Assembly: GCF_013200955.2 (NCBI RefSeq)
Contig: NZ_CP053697.2
Location: 2,790,001-2,854,000 of the forward strand
DNA length: 64,000 nucleotides
Origin: Pseudomonas campi
Lineage (GTDB): Bacteria; Pseudomonadota; Gammaproteobacteria; Pseudomonadales; Pseudomonadaceae
Direction: 5' to 3'
Notes under the pieces: model-generated
The model's database searches: none
Told to the model about the DNA's origin: nothing
What the model saw: the letters and a program-made list of their open reading frames with translations, nothing else
Program-made: the position numbers and the translations under genes
Shown here: one piece after another, positions 16,362-24,962 of the stretch
Layout of the letters: the number at the start of each line of letters is the position of its first letter
Numbering within the stretch: position 1 is the stretch's first letter

Positions 16362-17651
16362 ATGCGCGAAGAACTGAATCAGGGCCTGATCGATTTCCTC
16401 AAGGCCTCGCCCACCCCCTTCCACGCCACCCGCAGCCTGGCCCAGCGCCTGCAAGCCGCCGGCTACCGGGCCCTGGACGAGCGCGAGCCCTGGCATACCG
16501 AAGCCGGCGGACGCTACTACGTCACCCGCAACGATTCCTCGATCATCGCCTTCAAGCTGGGCAAGCGCAGCGCCCTGGAAGGCGGCCTGCGCCTGGTTGG
16601 CGCACACACCGACAGCCCCTGCCTGCGCGTCAAGCCACAGCCGGAACTGCAGCGCCAGGGCTTCTTCCAGCTCGGCGTGGAAGTCTACGGCGGCGCCCTG
16701 CTCGCCCCCTGGTTCGACCGCGACCTGTCCCTGGCGGGACGGGTGACCTTCCGCGAGGGCGGCAAGGTACAGAGCCAGCTGATCGACTTCGAGCTGCCGA
16801 TCGCCACCATTCCCAACCTGGCCATCCACCTCAACCGCGAGGCCAACCAGGGCTGGCCGATCAACCAGCAGAACGAACTGCCGCCGATCCTGGCGCAGAT
16901 CGCCGGCGAAGAACCGGCCGACTTCCGCGCCCTGCTCGCCGACCGCCTGGCCAGCGAGCACGGTCTGAGCGCCGATGCGGTGCTCGACTACGAGCTGAGC
17001 TTCTACGACACCCAGAGCGCCGCGGTGATCGGCCTCAACCAGGACTTCATCGCCGGCGCCCGCCTGGACAACCTGCTGTCCTGCTACGCCGGCCTGCAGG
17101 CCCTGCTCGCCGCCGAAGGCGACGAGACCTGCGTGCTGGTGTGTACCGACCACGAGGAGATCGGCTCCTGCTCGGCCTGCGGCGCCGACGGCCCGTTCCT
17201 CGAGCAGGTGCTGCGCCGCGTCTTGCCGGAAGGCGACGGGTTCGTCCGCAGCATCCAGAAATCCCTGCTGGTGTCGGCCGACAACGCCCACGGGGTGCAC
17301 CCCAACTACGCCGACAAACACGACGCCAACCACGGCCCCAAACTCAACGCCGGCCCGGTGATCAAGGTCAACAGCAACCAGCGCTACGCCACCAACAGCG
17401 AGACCGCCGGTTTCTTCCGCCACCTGTGCCTGGCCGAGGAAGTACCGGTGCAAAGCTTCGTGGTGCGCAGCGACATGGGCTGCGGTTCGACCATCGGCCC
17501 GATCACCGCCAGCCAGCTCGGCGTACGCACCGTGGACATCGGCCTGCCAACCTTCGCCATGCACTCGATCCGCGAACTGGCCGGCAGCCACGACCTGGCC
17601 CATCTGGTGAAAGTGCTGGCGGCCTTCTACGCCAGCCCTGAATTGGCCTGA
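16362..17651 (+). CDS. apeB: M18 family aminopeptidase (ApeB type)
   Basis: A cytosolic dinuclear-zinc aminopeptidase of the aspartyl aminopeptidase family. The ATG at 16362 gives 429 residues, the family's usual length; the open frame upstream runs through REP repeats. Key segments are [14 protein letters not shown] (zinc histidine), [13 protein letters not shown] (zinc aspartate), [19 protein letters not shown] (catalytic and zinc glutamates), [16 protein letters not shown] and [11 protein letters not shown] terminal [15 protein letters not shown] carries the last zinc histidine. It is a single gene; a repeat-bounded spacer follows. Confidence 0.95.
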   Translation: MREELNQGLIDFLKASPTPFHATRSLAQRLQAAGYRALDEREPWHTEAGGRYYVTRNDSSIIAFKLGKRSALEGGLRLVGAHTDSPCLRVKPQPELQRQGFFQLGVEVYGGALLAPWFDRDLSLAGRVTFREGGKVQSQLIDFELPIATIPNLAIHLNREANQGWPINQQNELPPILAQIAGEEPADFRALLADRLASEHGLSADAVLDYELSFYDTQSAAVIGLNQDFIAGARLDNLLSCYAGLQALLAAEGDETCVLVCTDHEEIGSCSACGADGPFLEQVLRRVLPEGDGFVRSIQKSLLVSADNAHGVHPNYADKHDANHGPKLNAGPVIKVNSNQRYATNSETAGFFRHLCLAEEVPVQSFVVRSDMGCGSTIGPITASQLGVRTVDIGLPTFAMHSIRELAGSHDLAHLVKVLAAFYASPELA

Positions 17652-17763
17652 TGGACTACCAGCAGCTCGCCAGCCTCGATCAGCACAGCCAGGCCTAGCG
17701 CTCGATGATCACCTTCTACACCCTGCGCTGGCCCCTGGGCAGGGAACAGCGGCTGGAGTGAAG
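17652..17763. other. Short spacer with possible gene remnants
   Basis: After the aminopeptidase stop there are two tiny open frames: 17651-17698, about 15 codons ([15 protein letters not shown]), and 17706-17759, about 18 codons (MITFYTLRWPLGREQRLE). Base composition is coding-like. It could be the decayed ends of a lost gene, with the repeat at 17764 marking the deletion. No family is recognised. Confidence 0.3.
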
Positions 17764-17911
17764 CTAGCAGGCGGTTGAAAAACTGCCTGCGTTGCCATCG
17801 CGGCGTTAAAAACAGGCTCAAAATGCTCATTTACAGCTCGTAAACTGCGCTTTTTCGCCTGTTTTTGCCTTGCGCTGGCTGCCTCGCCAACGTTTTTCAA
17901 CAGCCTGCTAG
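17764..17911. repeat. 148-bp palindromic element, CTAGCAGGC-type ends
   Basis: The ends CTAGCAGGCGGTTGAAAAAC and GTTTTTCAACAGCCTGCTAG are 20-bp inverted repeats with one mismatch. The core carries GGCGTTAAAAACAGGCTC, TGCTCATTTACAGCTCGTAAACTGCGC and CGCCTGTTTTTGCCTTG, shared with elements at 22839, 31844 and 35153. No ORF is inside. The right end covers the TAG stop of the lipoprotein gene (17908-17910). It fits a MITE-like or structured intergenic repeat. Confidence 0.8.
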
Positions 17912-20418
17912 CGCTTCACCACCAACTGATACTCGGTTCTCTCGCCGCCGTTGCCGTGGATGACCACATAGCCTTGGTTGGTTGGGGTCAAACCCTGGGC
18001 AGCAGCAGCGTCGGCCAACAGGCGCCAGGTGCCTTCGACATCGTTACGCTGCTGATCGAAGTCGGTGCTCAACACCAGGCTCGGCTCGCTGCGAATCACT
18101 TTGTGGTTGGTCACCACCGCCGCACCGGCCGACACCGGCAAACCCAGATCGAACGTCAAGCGCTGCGGGCCGTTCGCGGCAAGGTCAGGGAACACCAGGG
18201 TCAGGGGGCCGGTGATTTTGACCTTGCCGCGCCGTACCGCCGTCATGCCCAGATTGAGGGCCATCTGGCGGATCTCCACGCCGAAGACCTGCGGCGTCAT
18301 TTCGAAATGGCGGACAAACAGGCTCATGGCCGGACGTTCTATGAGCTGTACGGACTGCTGCAACGCCTGCTTGGGCGCTGAACTGTAAGTCCCGCATAGC
18401 GGCGCTCTGAGTTGCTCGCGTGCGCTGCCATCGAGCCGCGGATTAGTGTCGAGGGCCGCGCAGACTTGTTGCGCATAACCCGGCCATTCCTCACGCAAGG
18501 CTCCGGCATCGCGCAGGGCAGCTAGCACTTGCGCATCCGCCTGCCTGGCCGCAATCAGCAAGGCGGTTTGCCGCGACTGCATGGCTTCACTGCGCTCCAC
18601 GCCGCCGACACCCGCACCGGGAAGCGAGCGGGTCTGGCTGTGCACATCGGCGCCGTTGCCGAGCAACAGGCGCACACTGTTCTCCCGATTGAGCTGCGCT
18701 GCGCTCATCAAGGCGGTTTTGCCCCAGGCATTGCTCTGATTGGCGTCGAAATCGCTGCGCAACAACAGCTCGAGGTTCTGCGGATTCTGCACCGCCGCCA
18801 TGGCCGCCGGGCTGCCATCCACACTGAGCCCGCGATCCTCGCCGAGGTTCTCGGTTTCGTAGGCGATAAAGTCATTCACCACATGGGCTGGCGCGTTATT
18901 CAGCAATACGCTGTGCAGGGTGGCGAAATTGCGACCCTGCTCCAGCTCACCCGGCGTCGGCGCGACGGCATAGCGCGGGCGATAGTCGGCATGCGGCGGC
19001 AGCGGAAGATCCGGGACTGGTGCCGGCATGACCAGGTATTCGCTGGCCCTGGCCAGACTCTCCTGCAGCAGCAGATCGGCGGCGCTGCTGGCCTGGGCCG
19101 GGTCGAGGCCCTGGTCTCTGAATGACTGCTGCAGCTCGCTGTGAGCCGGTTGTAACATCGGCAGCAAGCGGCGGTAGAAGAGCTTGTTGTCCAGGTTGCG
19201 CTCCGACCAGTCGAACAGCCGATTCAAGCTGTCGTCATGACGTTGACGGATCGCCCCTTCGCGCCCAAACGCCTGCAGTTCCTTCACGCCCACCAGCGGC
19301 ATATTGAGCAGCGTCCATAGCCTTTCCTTCAGGCTCAGGGCTTTGTCGAGGCGCTCATGCTGGGCAACCTCGGCCGGCGGATCGCCGGCCAGGGTGGTCA
19401 GCTCGGCTTGCAACGCCGCGAACGCGGGCAAGCCGTCCACCGAACTGCTGCGCGATGGGGTCAGGTAGGCCTGGTACAGGCACAAGGGTTTCAGGCCCAG
19501 ACCGTCCAGGGCATAGAGCCCGGCATAAGCCGATTCGCCGCGGGCCGCCGGCGAGTAGAAGCCCCAGGTTTCATTGACCAGCACCAGCTCCCGGCCACCC
19601 AGGCGGAAGATATCGATAGCGCCGTAGTCGCGGGTCTGCGACGAGGAGACATGGGCACGCCCGCCGTAGTTGGGCAGCTCCGCCACCCAGCGCGGCAACG
19701 TGCTGTCGTCGAGGATCCGCTGGCCGTTGCGGCTGAGCCCGCGCGCGCGCAGCTGATAACTGGCGTAGGGGCCGGCGTCATAGAGCTCGACGCTAAGCCG
19801 CTGCCCGGCAAGCTCGACGCTGGCGGCCGGGCCATGGCTGCCGGCTAGCGCCGTGGCGCCCGGCAGGCGCGCCGGCACGGGAAAGCCGTTGCCTTGCAAA
19901 TCCTGATTCAGCGCCGTTTTCATCGACTCGCACAGGCCGGCATCGCGGCTCTCCGCCAACCTGAATTCGGCGTAGGCGGATAAGCCATGGGCACCTTGAG
20001 GATTGGTCTGCCGGGCTTCGGGCCAGGTGGCCAAGTCATCGGCGCGCTGGCGGTACATAGCAATCAGGCAGTCCTGCGCATGGGCGGCATCGGTCAACGG
20101 GCATTGCCCCGCCCTGCTCAGCAGCCATTGGCGCTGATTGGCCTCCAGCAGCAAGGCGCCAGGCAGATCCAGGCCACGCAGGCGGCTGCGGTACTGCTCA
20201 ATCACCTGTTTGTCCAGGCGAGCCAACGCCTCGCTGGCGCAGATCTGCCGATGCAGCGCGGGCAATCCCTCGACACAGTCGAAACTGGCCAGGCTCACCG
20301 CCCGCGGCTGAACCGGCTGCGCCACGGGCTTGGCGATTGGCTCCGGTGTGGTACAGGCCACAAGCGCGGCGCCCAGGGCAGCCAGCGCGGCCATTCGCGA
20401 ATACAAGGAAACCGACAT
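17908..20418 (-). CDS. Large lipoprotein with LprI-like N-domain and ankyrin repeats
   Basis: The 836-aa protein begins with a lipoprotein signal ending LVACTTPEP (lipid cysteine about residue 22). Residues about 45-130 (SFDCVEGLPALHRQICAS ... QCPL ... CLIAMYRQRADDL) resemble the cysteine-bearing DUF1311/LprI-type domain. Around 555-640 are ankyrin-like repeats (AWGKTALMSAAQLNRENSV, LLLGNGADV, QTALLIAARQADAQVLAAL). The rest is unrecognised. It follows tonB by 17 bp in the exbB-exbD-tonB direction, so it probably belongs to that operon and faces the periplasm. Its stop codon lies in the repeat at 17764-17911. Function is unknown. Confidence 0.65.
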   Translation of the reverse strand: MSVSLYSRMAALAALGAALVACTTPEPIAKPVAQPVQPRAVSLASFDCVEGLPALHRQICASEALARLDKQVIEQYRSRLRGLDLPGALLLEANQRQWLLSRAGQCPLTDAAHAQDCLIAMYRQRADDLATWPEARQTNPQGAHGLSAYAEFRLAESRDAGLCESMKTALNQDLQGNGFPVPARLPGATALAGSHGPAASVELAGQRLSVELYDAGPYASYQLRARGLSRNGQRILDDSTLPRWVAELPNYGGRAHVSSSQTRDYGAIDIFRLGGRELVLVNETWGFYSPAARGESAYAGLYALDGLGLKPLCLYQAYLTPSRSSSVDGLPAFAALQAELTTLAGDPPAEVAQHERLDKALSLKERLWTLLNMPLVGVKELQAFGREGAIRQRHDDSLNRLFDWSERNLDNKLFYRRLLPMLQPAHSELQQSFRDQGLDPAQASSAADLLLQESLARASEYLVMPAPVPDLPLPPHADYRPRYAVAPTPGELEQGRNFATLHSVLLNNAPAHVVNDFIAYETENLGEDRGLSVDGSPAAMAAVQNPQNLELLLRSDFDANQSNAWGKTALMSAAQLNRENSVRLLLGNGADVHSQTRSLPGAGVGGVERSEAMQSRQTALLIAARQADAQVLAALRDAGALREEWPGYAQQVCAALDTNPRLDGSAREQLRAPLCGTYSSAPKQALQQSVQLIERPAMSLFVRHFEMTPQVFGVEIRQMALNLGMTAVRRGKVKITGPLTLVFPDLAANGPQRLTFDLGLPVSAGAAVVTNHKVIRSEPSLVLSTDFDQQRNDVEGTWRLLADAAAAQGLTPTNQGYVVIHGNGGERTEYQLVVKR

Positions 20419-20435
20419 GGATCACTGACTCCGGG

Positions 20436-21167
20436 TCATTTGATGAAGATTGCCGTGCCGTACACGGTGTAGCGCGCAGCACCCTGGTTGGGCGGTGGCG
20501 GAAATGGCCCCGCCTTGAGCACGGCCTGTTCGGCAGCGGCATCCAATAGGGGGTCGCCGCAGGGGTCGATCTCGTAGGAGAGCATCTTGCCGCTGCTATC
20601 CAGGGTGATCTCATAGGAGATAAAGCACTTCCTCTTGAGATCGGCGGGGTCGCCCTTGTAGCCGGGTGGCGGCTTGTAAACCGCCCCTTCTGGGCGTTTG
20701 AGATTGGCGATCACCCGATTCTTCACCTTGTCGGCATAGTCCGACGGGACTTGTCGGCCACGGCTGGCGCTTGGCGCCGGCGGTGGAGTGGGTGGCGCAG
20801 CCCAGTCGTTGTTGGCACCAAACGCATGCACCGGTGGGCCGGCGGACTTGGTTGGCGCGCGCGGTGGCGGCGCAGCTTTTTTCACCACGGGCGCTTTCAC
20901 CGGGGGCGGCGGCGCAGGCTCTGGTTCCGGTTCGGGCTCAGCAATGGGCTCTGGTTCAGGCGGTTCTGGTTCGGGCTCCGGCTCTGGTTCCGGCACTGGC
21001 ACAGGCAGCTCAACCATCTGCACGGCAATCGCTTGCGGCTGCTCAGGCAGCGGCTGGCGCAGATCGGCGCTTAACAGCCAAACCAGCAAAGCGCCGTGCA
21101 GTGCCAGGGAAACCAGAATAACCAGCAGGCGGATCGGCCAGTGAACTTCGATCCTGGGGCCAGCCAT
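20436..21167 (-). CDS. tonB: TonB family energy-transducing protein
   Basis: TonB spans the periplasm to deliver proton-motive force from ExbB-ExbD to outer-membrane receptors. The 243-aa protein has an N-terminal inner-membrane segment (LLVILVSLALHGALLVWLL, about 13-31). A long proline/glutamate-rich stretch follows (about 55-100, PEP/EPE repeats, then PPPPVKAPVVKK). The C-terminal TonB domain has YEITLDSSGKMLSYEID and the ending PPPPNQGAARYTVYGTAIF. ATG 21167 shares a base with the exbD stop. The P/E region is a low-complexity repeat in DNA as well. Confidence 0.88.
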   Translation of the reverse strand: MAGPRIEVHWPIRLLVILVSLALHGALLVWLLSADLRQPLPEQPQAIAVQMVELPVPVPEPEPEPEPEPPEPEPIAEPEPEPEPAPPPPVKAPVVKKAAPPPRAPTKSAGPPVHAFGANNDWAAPPTPPPAPSASRGRQVPSDYADKVKNRVIANLKRPEGAVYKPPPGYKGDPADLKRKCFISYEITLDSSGKMLSYEIDPCGDPLLDAAAEQAVLKAGPFPPPPNQGAARYTVYGTAIFIK

Positions 21168-21601
21168 CAGGGCGTCAGCTCTTGCGCTGCCACCAGGCTG
21201 ATCTGGCTGTAACCGGCTTTCTGCAGGTTGTTCATTACCCGCATCAGGGTGCCATAATCCACCGCCTGATCGCCGCGCAGAAAGAGCCGGGTATCCAGCC
21301 GATTGCCGGTTGCGCCGCGCACCACGCCAGCCAGTTCGGCCAGCGCCACGCCTTGTTCCTGGACGAACAACAAGCCATCGGCCTGCACACTGATATACAG
21401 CGGATCGGTCGGCGGCGGGGTCGGCGCCGCGGCATTGCTCGGCAGATCCACCGGCACATCCACGGTGGCCAGCGGCGCGGCGACCATGAAGATAATCAAC
21501 AGCACCAGCATCACATCGACGAAGGGCGTGATGTTCATCTCGGCGTTCTGTTGATAGTTGTGGCGTTTGACCATGGGCCCGGAATTGAACTGGATACTCA
21601 T
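21167..21601 (-). CDS. exbD: ExbD family biopolymer transport protein
   Basis: ExbD is the single-span partner of ExbB in the TonB motor. The 144-aa product has the cytoplasmic N terminus, then the transmembrane helix MNITPFVDVMLVLLIIFMV with the functional aspartate (FVD, about residue 28), then a periplasmic domain ending QISLVAAQEL. It starts at 21601, overlapping the exbB stop by 4 bp, and overlaps tonB by 1 bp, so all three are tightly coupled. Confidence 0.92.
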   Translation of the reverse strand: MSIQFNSGPMVKRHNYQQNAEMNITPFVDVMLVLLIIFMVAAPLATVDVPVDLPSNAAAPTPPPTDPLYISVQADGLLFVQEQGVALAELAGVVRGATGNRLDTRLFLRGDQAVDYGTLMRVMNNLQKAGYSQISLVAAQELTP

Positions 21602-22503
21602 GCTAAGTGCACCTCATCCAGCTTGCGCGACATGGCCGCGATCATTTCCGCCGAGAAGTTATCCAGGGCGCCGACGAAGCCGTTAATGTCCCGGGCGAAC
21701 TTGTTGAAGATCATCACCGCGGGGATAGCCGCAAACAGCCCCAGCGCAGTGGCCAGCAAGGCCTCGGCGATACCCGGTGCGACAATCGCCAGACTGGAGG
21801 ATTTCATCGTGGCGATATTGGCGAAGCTGTTGAGGATGCCCCATACGGTACCGAACAGGCCGATAAAGGGTGCCGTGGCGCCGATGGTCGCCAGCACCCC
21901 CATCAGGCTGCCCAAGCGCGCCAGATCGCGCTCCTGAACGATGCTCGAAGTCAGCGAGATACGCTGCAACAGGCGGTTGATCTGATCGGCGCTGGCGTCC
22001 TTACTGCACTTGCGGCCGAAGTGCTTGAGTTCGGCCTGGCCGACCTGCCACATACGTGCCATGGCGCTGTTGCTGGCCACGGGACTCAGGTGCTCCAGCT
22101 CACCCTTGCGGAAGGCCTCAAGAAAGCGATTGTTGGCGCGCCGAGCACGGGCGAAGACAAACAGCTTCTCGAACAGCACCGCCCAGGTCAGCAACGAGCA
22201 AAAGGCCAGGAAGATCATCACCGACTTAACCACCCAGTCGGCTTGCCCGAACATCTCGCGAACGCCGAAAGGTTGCGTCTCGGCAACGGCGCCAGCCAGG
22301 CTCGGCGTCGCTGCGGAGGTGGCCGGGGCAGTTGGTACGGGAGTGGCAACGGCGCCAGGCTGCTGCATGCCTGCGGGCGCATCGGCCTGGGCCAATACAG
22401 CGTTGGCGGTTAATCCGCTCAGGCCAACCAGCACCAAGAGTGCCGCCAGACGCACTCGCGCCTGCCAACGCGCCATCGAGAGACCAATAGAACTGAGTTG
22501 CAT
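21598..22503 (-). CDS. exbB: ExbB family proton channel with signal-peptide extension
   Basis: ExbB forms the pentameric channel around ExbD. ATG 22503 follows GGGAGG and gives 301 residues; the open frame upstream lacks a ribosome site. An N-terminal signal sequence (LAALLVLVGLSGLTANAVLAQA) and an A/P/T-rich periplasmic linker (about 45-85) precede three membrane helices near 105-130, 205-230 and 250-275. The signature GLFGTVWGILNSF and LAIVAPGIAEALLATALGLFAAIPAV are present. The signal-peptide extension is typical of one ExbB subclass. First gene of the exbB-exbD-tonB-lipoprotein operon. Confidence 0.9.
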   Translation of the reverse strand: MQLSSIGLSMARWQARVRLAALLVLVGLSGLTANAVLAQADAPAGMQQPGAVATPVPTAPATSAATPSLAGAVAETQPFGVREMFGQADWVVKSVMIFLAFCSLLTWAVLFEKLFVFARARRANNRFLEAFRKGELEHLSPVASNSAMARMWQVGQAELKHFGRKCSKDASADQINRLLQRISLTSSIVQERDLARLGSLMGVLATIGATAPFIGLFGTVWGILNSFANIATMKSSSLAIVAPGIAEALLATALGLFAAIPAVMIFNKFARDINGFVGALDNFSAEMIAAMSRKLDEVHLA

Positions 22504-22543
22504 ACAACCTCCCTGTCTTTTTATTTTGGCGGCCAGTGTGATT

Positions 22544-22712
22544 GAACAGGCCGCTGAAAAACCACCCACGCTGCCAATACGGCGATAAAAACAGGCTCGG
22601 TAAGCCGTTTGCGGCTTAGAACCTGTTCACGATCTTTTGGACTAGAGCCAGACAAGGCGGTAAGCCAGTAACAGCCTCGGCTGCCTCGCCTATGTTTCTA
22701 CGGCCTGCTAAC
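22544..22712. repeat. Chimeric CTAACAGGC-type repeat
   Basis: The left end (GAACAGGCCGCTGAAAAACCACC) and right end (GTTTCTACGGCCTGCTAAC) are degenerate versions of the CTAGCAGGCGGTTGAAAAAC ends at 17764. The middle starts with ATACGGCGATAAAAACAGGCTCGG, then switches at 22618 to the AGAACCTGTTCACGATC-type end in inverted orientation. It looks like one element inserted into, or recombined with, another. Confidence 0.55.
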
Positions 22713-22838
22713 AGCGCGGCGACCCATAGTGCCTATGCCGGCAAGTTCAGAAAAGAGGCGAACGCCCTAACCTTTCTGCAGATGCAGGCGAGAACACGCT
22801 GCCTTAATAGGCGCAAGGAACGAGCCGCGCACCCTTCT

Positions 22839-22982
22839 GAGAACCTGTCCACGATCTCCTGTCCGTCGGCCATACCGCGTTAGAAACAGGCTCGGAATGC
22901 TCATTTACAGCTCGTAAACTCCGCTTCCTCGCCTGTTTTTGCCTTGTCTGGCTCTAGTCCAAAAGATCGTGAACAGGTTCTG
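22839..22982. repeat. 144-bp AGAACCTGT-type palindromic element
   Basis: The ends AGAACCTGTCCACGATCT and AGATCGTGAACAGGTTCT are inverted repeats with one mismatch. The core reads GTCGGCCATACCGCGTTAGAAACAGGCTCGG, TGCTCATTTACAGCTCGTAAACTCCGC and GCCTGTTTTTGCCTTGTCTGGCTCTAG, shared with 35153-35294 and largely with 17764-17911. No ORF. Confidence 0.8.
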
Positions 22983-23050
22983 AGTAAACCATTGTTTGAA
23001 CTCAGCGAACGGCTTGGGCTTGCACTGAAACGCCAACTTGCAGAGCGGTT

Positions 23051-24013
23051 CTAGACTTTGTACTGCTGCCGATAGGCAGCCGGGGTCAGCCCGGTGACGT
23101 GCTTGAAGGTGCGCCGAAAGCTCGACTCATCGCCGTAGCCCAGGGCGGCGCTGATCCGGCTGATCGAATCAGCCGTCAGGATCAGCCGTTCGCTGGCCTG
23201 GTTGAGCTTGATCAGGCGCACCTGATCCGCCACCGCCAGCCCCGTCAGCGCACGTACCTTGCGCGCCAGGGTACGGGCGGAAACGGCCAGCTCATCGGCG
23301 AGCCGCTGCACACTGAGCTGCTGGGCCGGCAGGCGCTCCACCAACAGGTGCAAACGGCGCAGCAGCGGATCCGTCTGCTGCATCAGGCCGACGGAGCGAA
23401 ACACCGGCGTCGCCGGCTCTGGCCGCGGCAGCACCATCAGCGTGGCGATCTCGCGATAGACCAGCGCGCCCAGCTGCTCCTCGATCAGCGCACGGGCGAT
23501 CGGCAGGTAACCGCTGACACCGGATGCCGTGGCAGTCAGGCGATTGCTCACCTGGGTCTGCTCGAACTGCCACTCCACCTGGGGAAAACGCTTCTGCAGG
23601 CTGGACGCCAGCCACCAGGTGGCCGTCGCGCGCTCACCCTGCAAACGCCCGCTCTGCGCCAGCAGGCACACGCCGGTGCAGTAGCTCCACAGTTGGGTGC
23701 TGCGCGGCAACTGGCTCAGCGCTCGAATCAGGCCGCGATTGTCCTCCAGCGCCTGGGCGATCATCGCCTCCGAATCCGCCCAGAGCCCGGGAATCAGCAC
23801 GGCGCTGCACGCGGCCTGGGCCAGGCTGATCTGCGGTTGCAAGCGCATGCCCTGGGCACAGTCGACCGGCTCCTTGTCCAGCCCAACCCAGCACAGCTCG
23901 AAGTGCTGCTCGCCCGCGCGCCGATTGACCGCCGTCAGCAGGTCGGCGAAGGCGAACAGGCCAGCGGGCATGCAACCGGGATACAGCAGCAGGCCGATTT
24001 TCTGCACAGGCAT
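23051..24013 (-). CDS. GlxA family transcriptional regulator (DJ-1/PfpI plus AraC)
   Basis: The 320-aa protein has an N-terminal DJ-1/PfpI-like amidotransferase domain (about 5-170) beginning IGLLLYPGCMPAGLFAFAD. It has VLIPGLWADSEAMI and the nucleophile-elbow-like LWSYCTGVCLLAQSG. A C-terminal AraC/XylS double helix-turn-helix follows (about 220-318): LADELAVSARTLARKVRALTG and ISRISAALGYGDESSFRRTFKHVTGLTPAAYR. Such proteins activate catabolic or adjacent genes. It is divergent from the metallo-beta-lactamase-fold gene (85-bp gap), its probable target. The ligand is unknown. Confidence 0.88.
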   Translation of the reverse strand: MPVQKIGLLLYPGCMPAGLFAFADLLTAVNRRAGEQHFELCWVGLDKEPVDCAQGMRLQPQISLAQAACSAVLIPGLWADSEAMIAQALEDNRGLIRALSQLPRSTQLWSYCTGVCLLAQSGRLQGERATATWWLASSLQKRFPQVEWQFEQTQVSNRLTATASGVSGYLPIARALIEEQLGALVYREIATLMVLPRPEPATPVFRSVGLMQQTDPLLRRLHLLVERLPAQQLSVQRLADELAVSARTLARKVRALTGLAVADQVRLIKLNQASERLILTADSISRISAALGYGDESSFRRTFKHVTGLTPAAYRQQYKV

Positions 24014-24097
24014 GAAATGTCCTATTTATGGCAATTATTGCCATCCTTATCCCGCAGACGGATTTTTACAATGAGCCCTCCTATCCCGGAGGTCGCC

Positions 24098-24895
24098 ATG
24101 AAAGTCACCCAACTGCGCAATGCCACCCTGATCGTCGAGTTCGGCGAAGTTCGTCTGCTGGTCGACCCCATGCTGGCCGCCCAGGGCCAGCTGCCCGCGC
24201 TCAAGTATCTCGCCCGGCGGCGGCGCAACCCGCTGGTCGAGCTGCCGGACAACGCCAGCGAGCATCTGCAACGCGTGACCCATTGCCTGATCACCCATTG
24301 CCAGAAAGGCCATTTCGACCACCTCGACCGCACCGCCATCCGCTGGCTGCGCGAGCGCAATATCCCCGTGCTGTGCATGGCGGAGGATGCGGATTACCTG
24401 CGCAAGCGCCGACTCAACGTGCAGGAGCTGCCCAGCCAGGCCGGCGGGGTATTCTTCAATGGCACTATCCAGGCGATCCCCTGCCTGCACGGCGAGGGCT
24501 TTATCGGCAGTCTGATGGCCCACGGCTATGGCTACTTCATCCAGATTCCCCATGAACCCAGCCTCTATATCGCCGGTGACACCCTGCTCACCGCAGAGGT
24601 GCGCCAGTGCCTGACGCAACTGGCGCCGGCAGTGAGCGTACTGCCGGCCGGTGGCGCGCGCTTCGACCTGGGCGGCGAGATCATCATGGGCCAGGCCGAC
24701 ATTCTCGCGGCACTCCAGCTCAGCAGCGGCATCATCGTCGCCAACCACCTGGAAGCCCTCGACCATTGCCCGGTGACCCGCGCCGGCTTGCTGCAGGAGG
24801 CCGTGCGCCGAGGCATCGGTGAGCGCCTGCGCGTACCGCTGGATGGCGAGACCCTGGAGTTCACGACCGCCAAGCAGAAGCCGGTTGCCGTCTAA
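24098..24895 (+). CDS. Metallo-beta-lactamase-fold hydrolase (UlaG-like)
   Basis: The ATG at 24098 follows CCCGGAGGTCGCC, a strong ribosome site; the in-frame ATG at 24071 has none. The 265-aa protein resembles UlaG/YtnP-type MBL-fold hydrolases: N-terminal NATLIVEFGEVRLLVDPML, the metal loop THCQKGHFDHLD, LHGEGFIGSLMAHGYGYF, IAGDTLL and a late histidine in IVANHLEALDHCP. The metal loop is unusual: HCQKGHFDHLD has HxDH but the first histidine sits five residues upstream. Divergent from the GlxA-type regulator, so probably controlled by it. Substrate unknown. Confidence 0.75.
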   Translation: MKVTQLRNATLIVEFGEVRLLVDPMLAAQGQLPALKYLARRRRNPLVELPDNASEHLQRVTHCLITHCQKGHFDHLDRTAIRWLRERNIPVLCMAEDADYLRKRRLNVQELPSQAGGVFFNGTIQAIPCLHGEGFIGSLMAHGYGYFIQIPHEPSLYIAGDTLLTAEVRQCLTQLAPAVSVLPAGGARFDLGGEIIMGQADILAALQLSSGIIVANHLEALDHCPVTRAGLLQEAVRRGIGERLRVPLDGETLEFTTAKQKPVAV

Positions 24896-24906
24896 CGTTT
24901 GATTAG

Positions 24907-24928
24907 AGGGCGGGCTTTAGCCCGTCCC
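24907..24928 (+). terminator. Hairpin after the MBL-fold gene
   Basis: GGGCGGGCT-TT-AGCCCGTCCC forms a stem with one bulge, 12 bp after the stop at 24895. No T-run, so confidence is moderate. Confidence 0.5.
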
Positions 24929-24940
24929 AATGAGCAAAGC

Positions 24941-24962
24941 GAACGGTTTCAACCACCTGTTA
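24941..24962. repeat. Left inverted repeat of a small gene cassette
   Basis: CGGTTTCAACCACCTGTTAG matches the complement of CTAACAGGCCGTTGAAAAACC at 25568-25588 (CTAACAGG and GTTGAAA shared). The pair brackets the UDG-like gene, whose TAA stop lies in this repeat (24960-24962). Both resemble the ends of the element at 17764. Confidence 0.55.

Larger units (their letters stand above)
22504..23050. other. 547-bp gene-free region packed with repeats
   Basis: This gap separates exbB (starting 22503, reading left) from the GlxA-type regulator (stop 23051). It holds a degenerate CTAGCAGGC-type element (about 22544-22712) interrupted by an AGAACCTGT-type end, a complete AGAACCTGT-type element at 22839-22982, and a perfect 41-bp inverted repeat at 22618-22658 and 22941-22981. 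No convincing ORF is present. The exbB promoter should lie near 22510-22540 but no clear boxes were seen. Confidence 0.7.

Noticed and set aside
23099..24097. A 598-codon frame covering the MBL gene and its upstream region
   Set aside because: The first 333 codons are antisense to the GlxA-type regulator; the ribosome site at 24087 supports ATG 24098.
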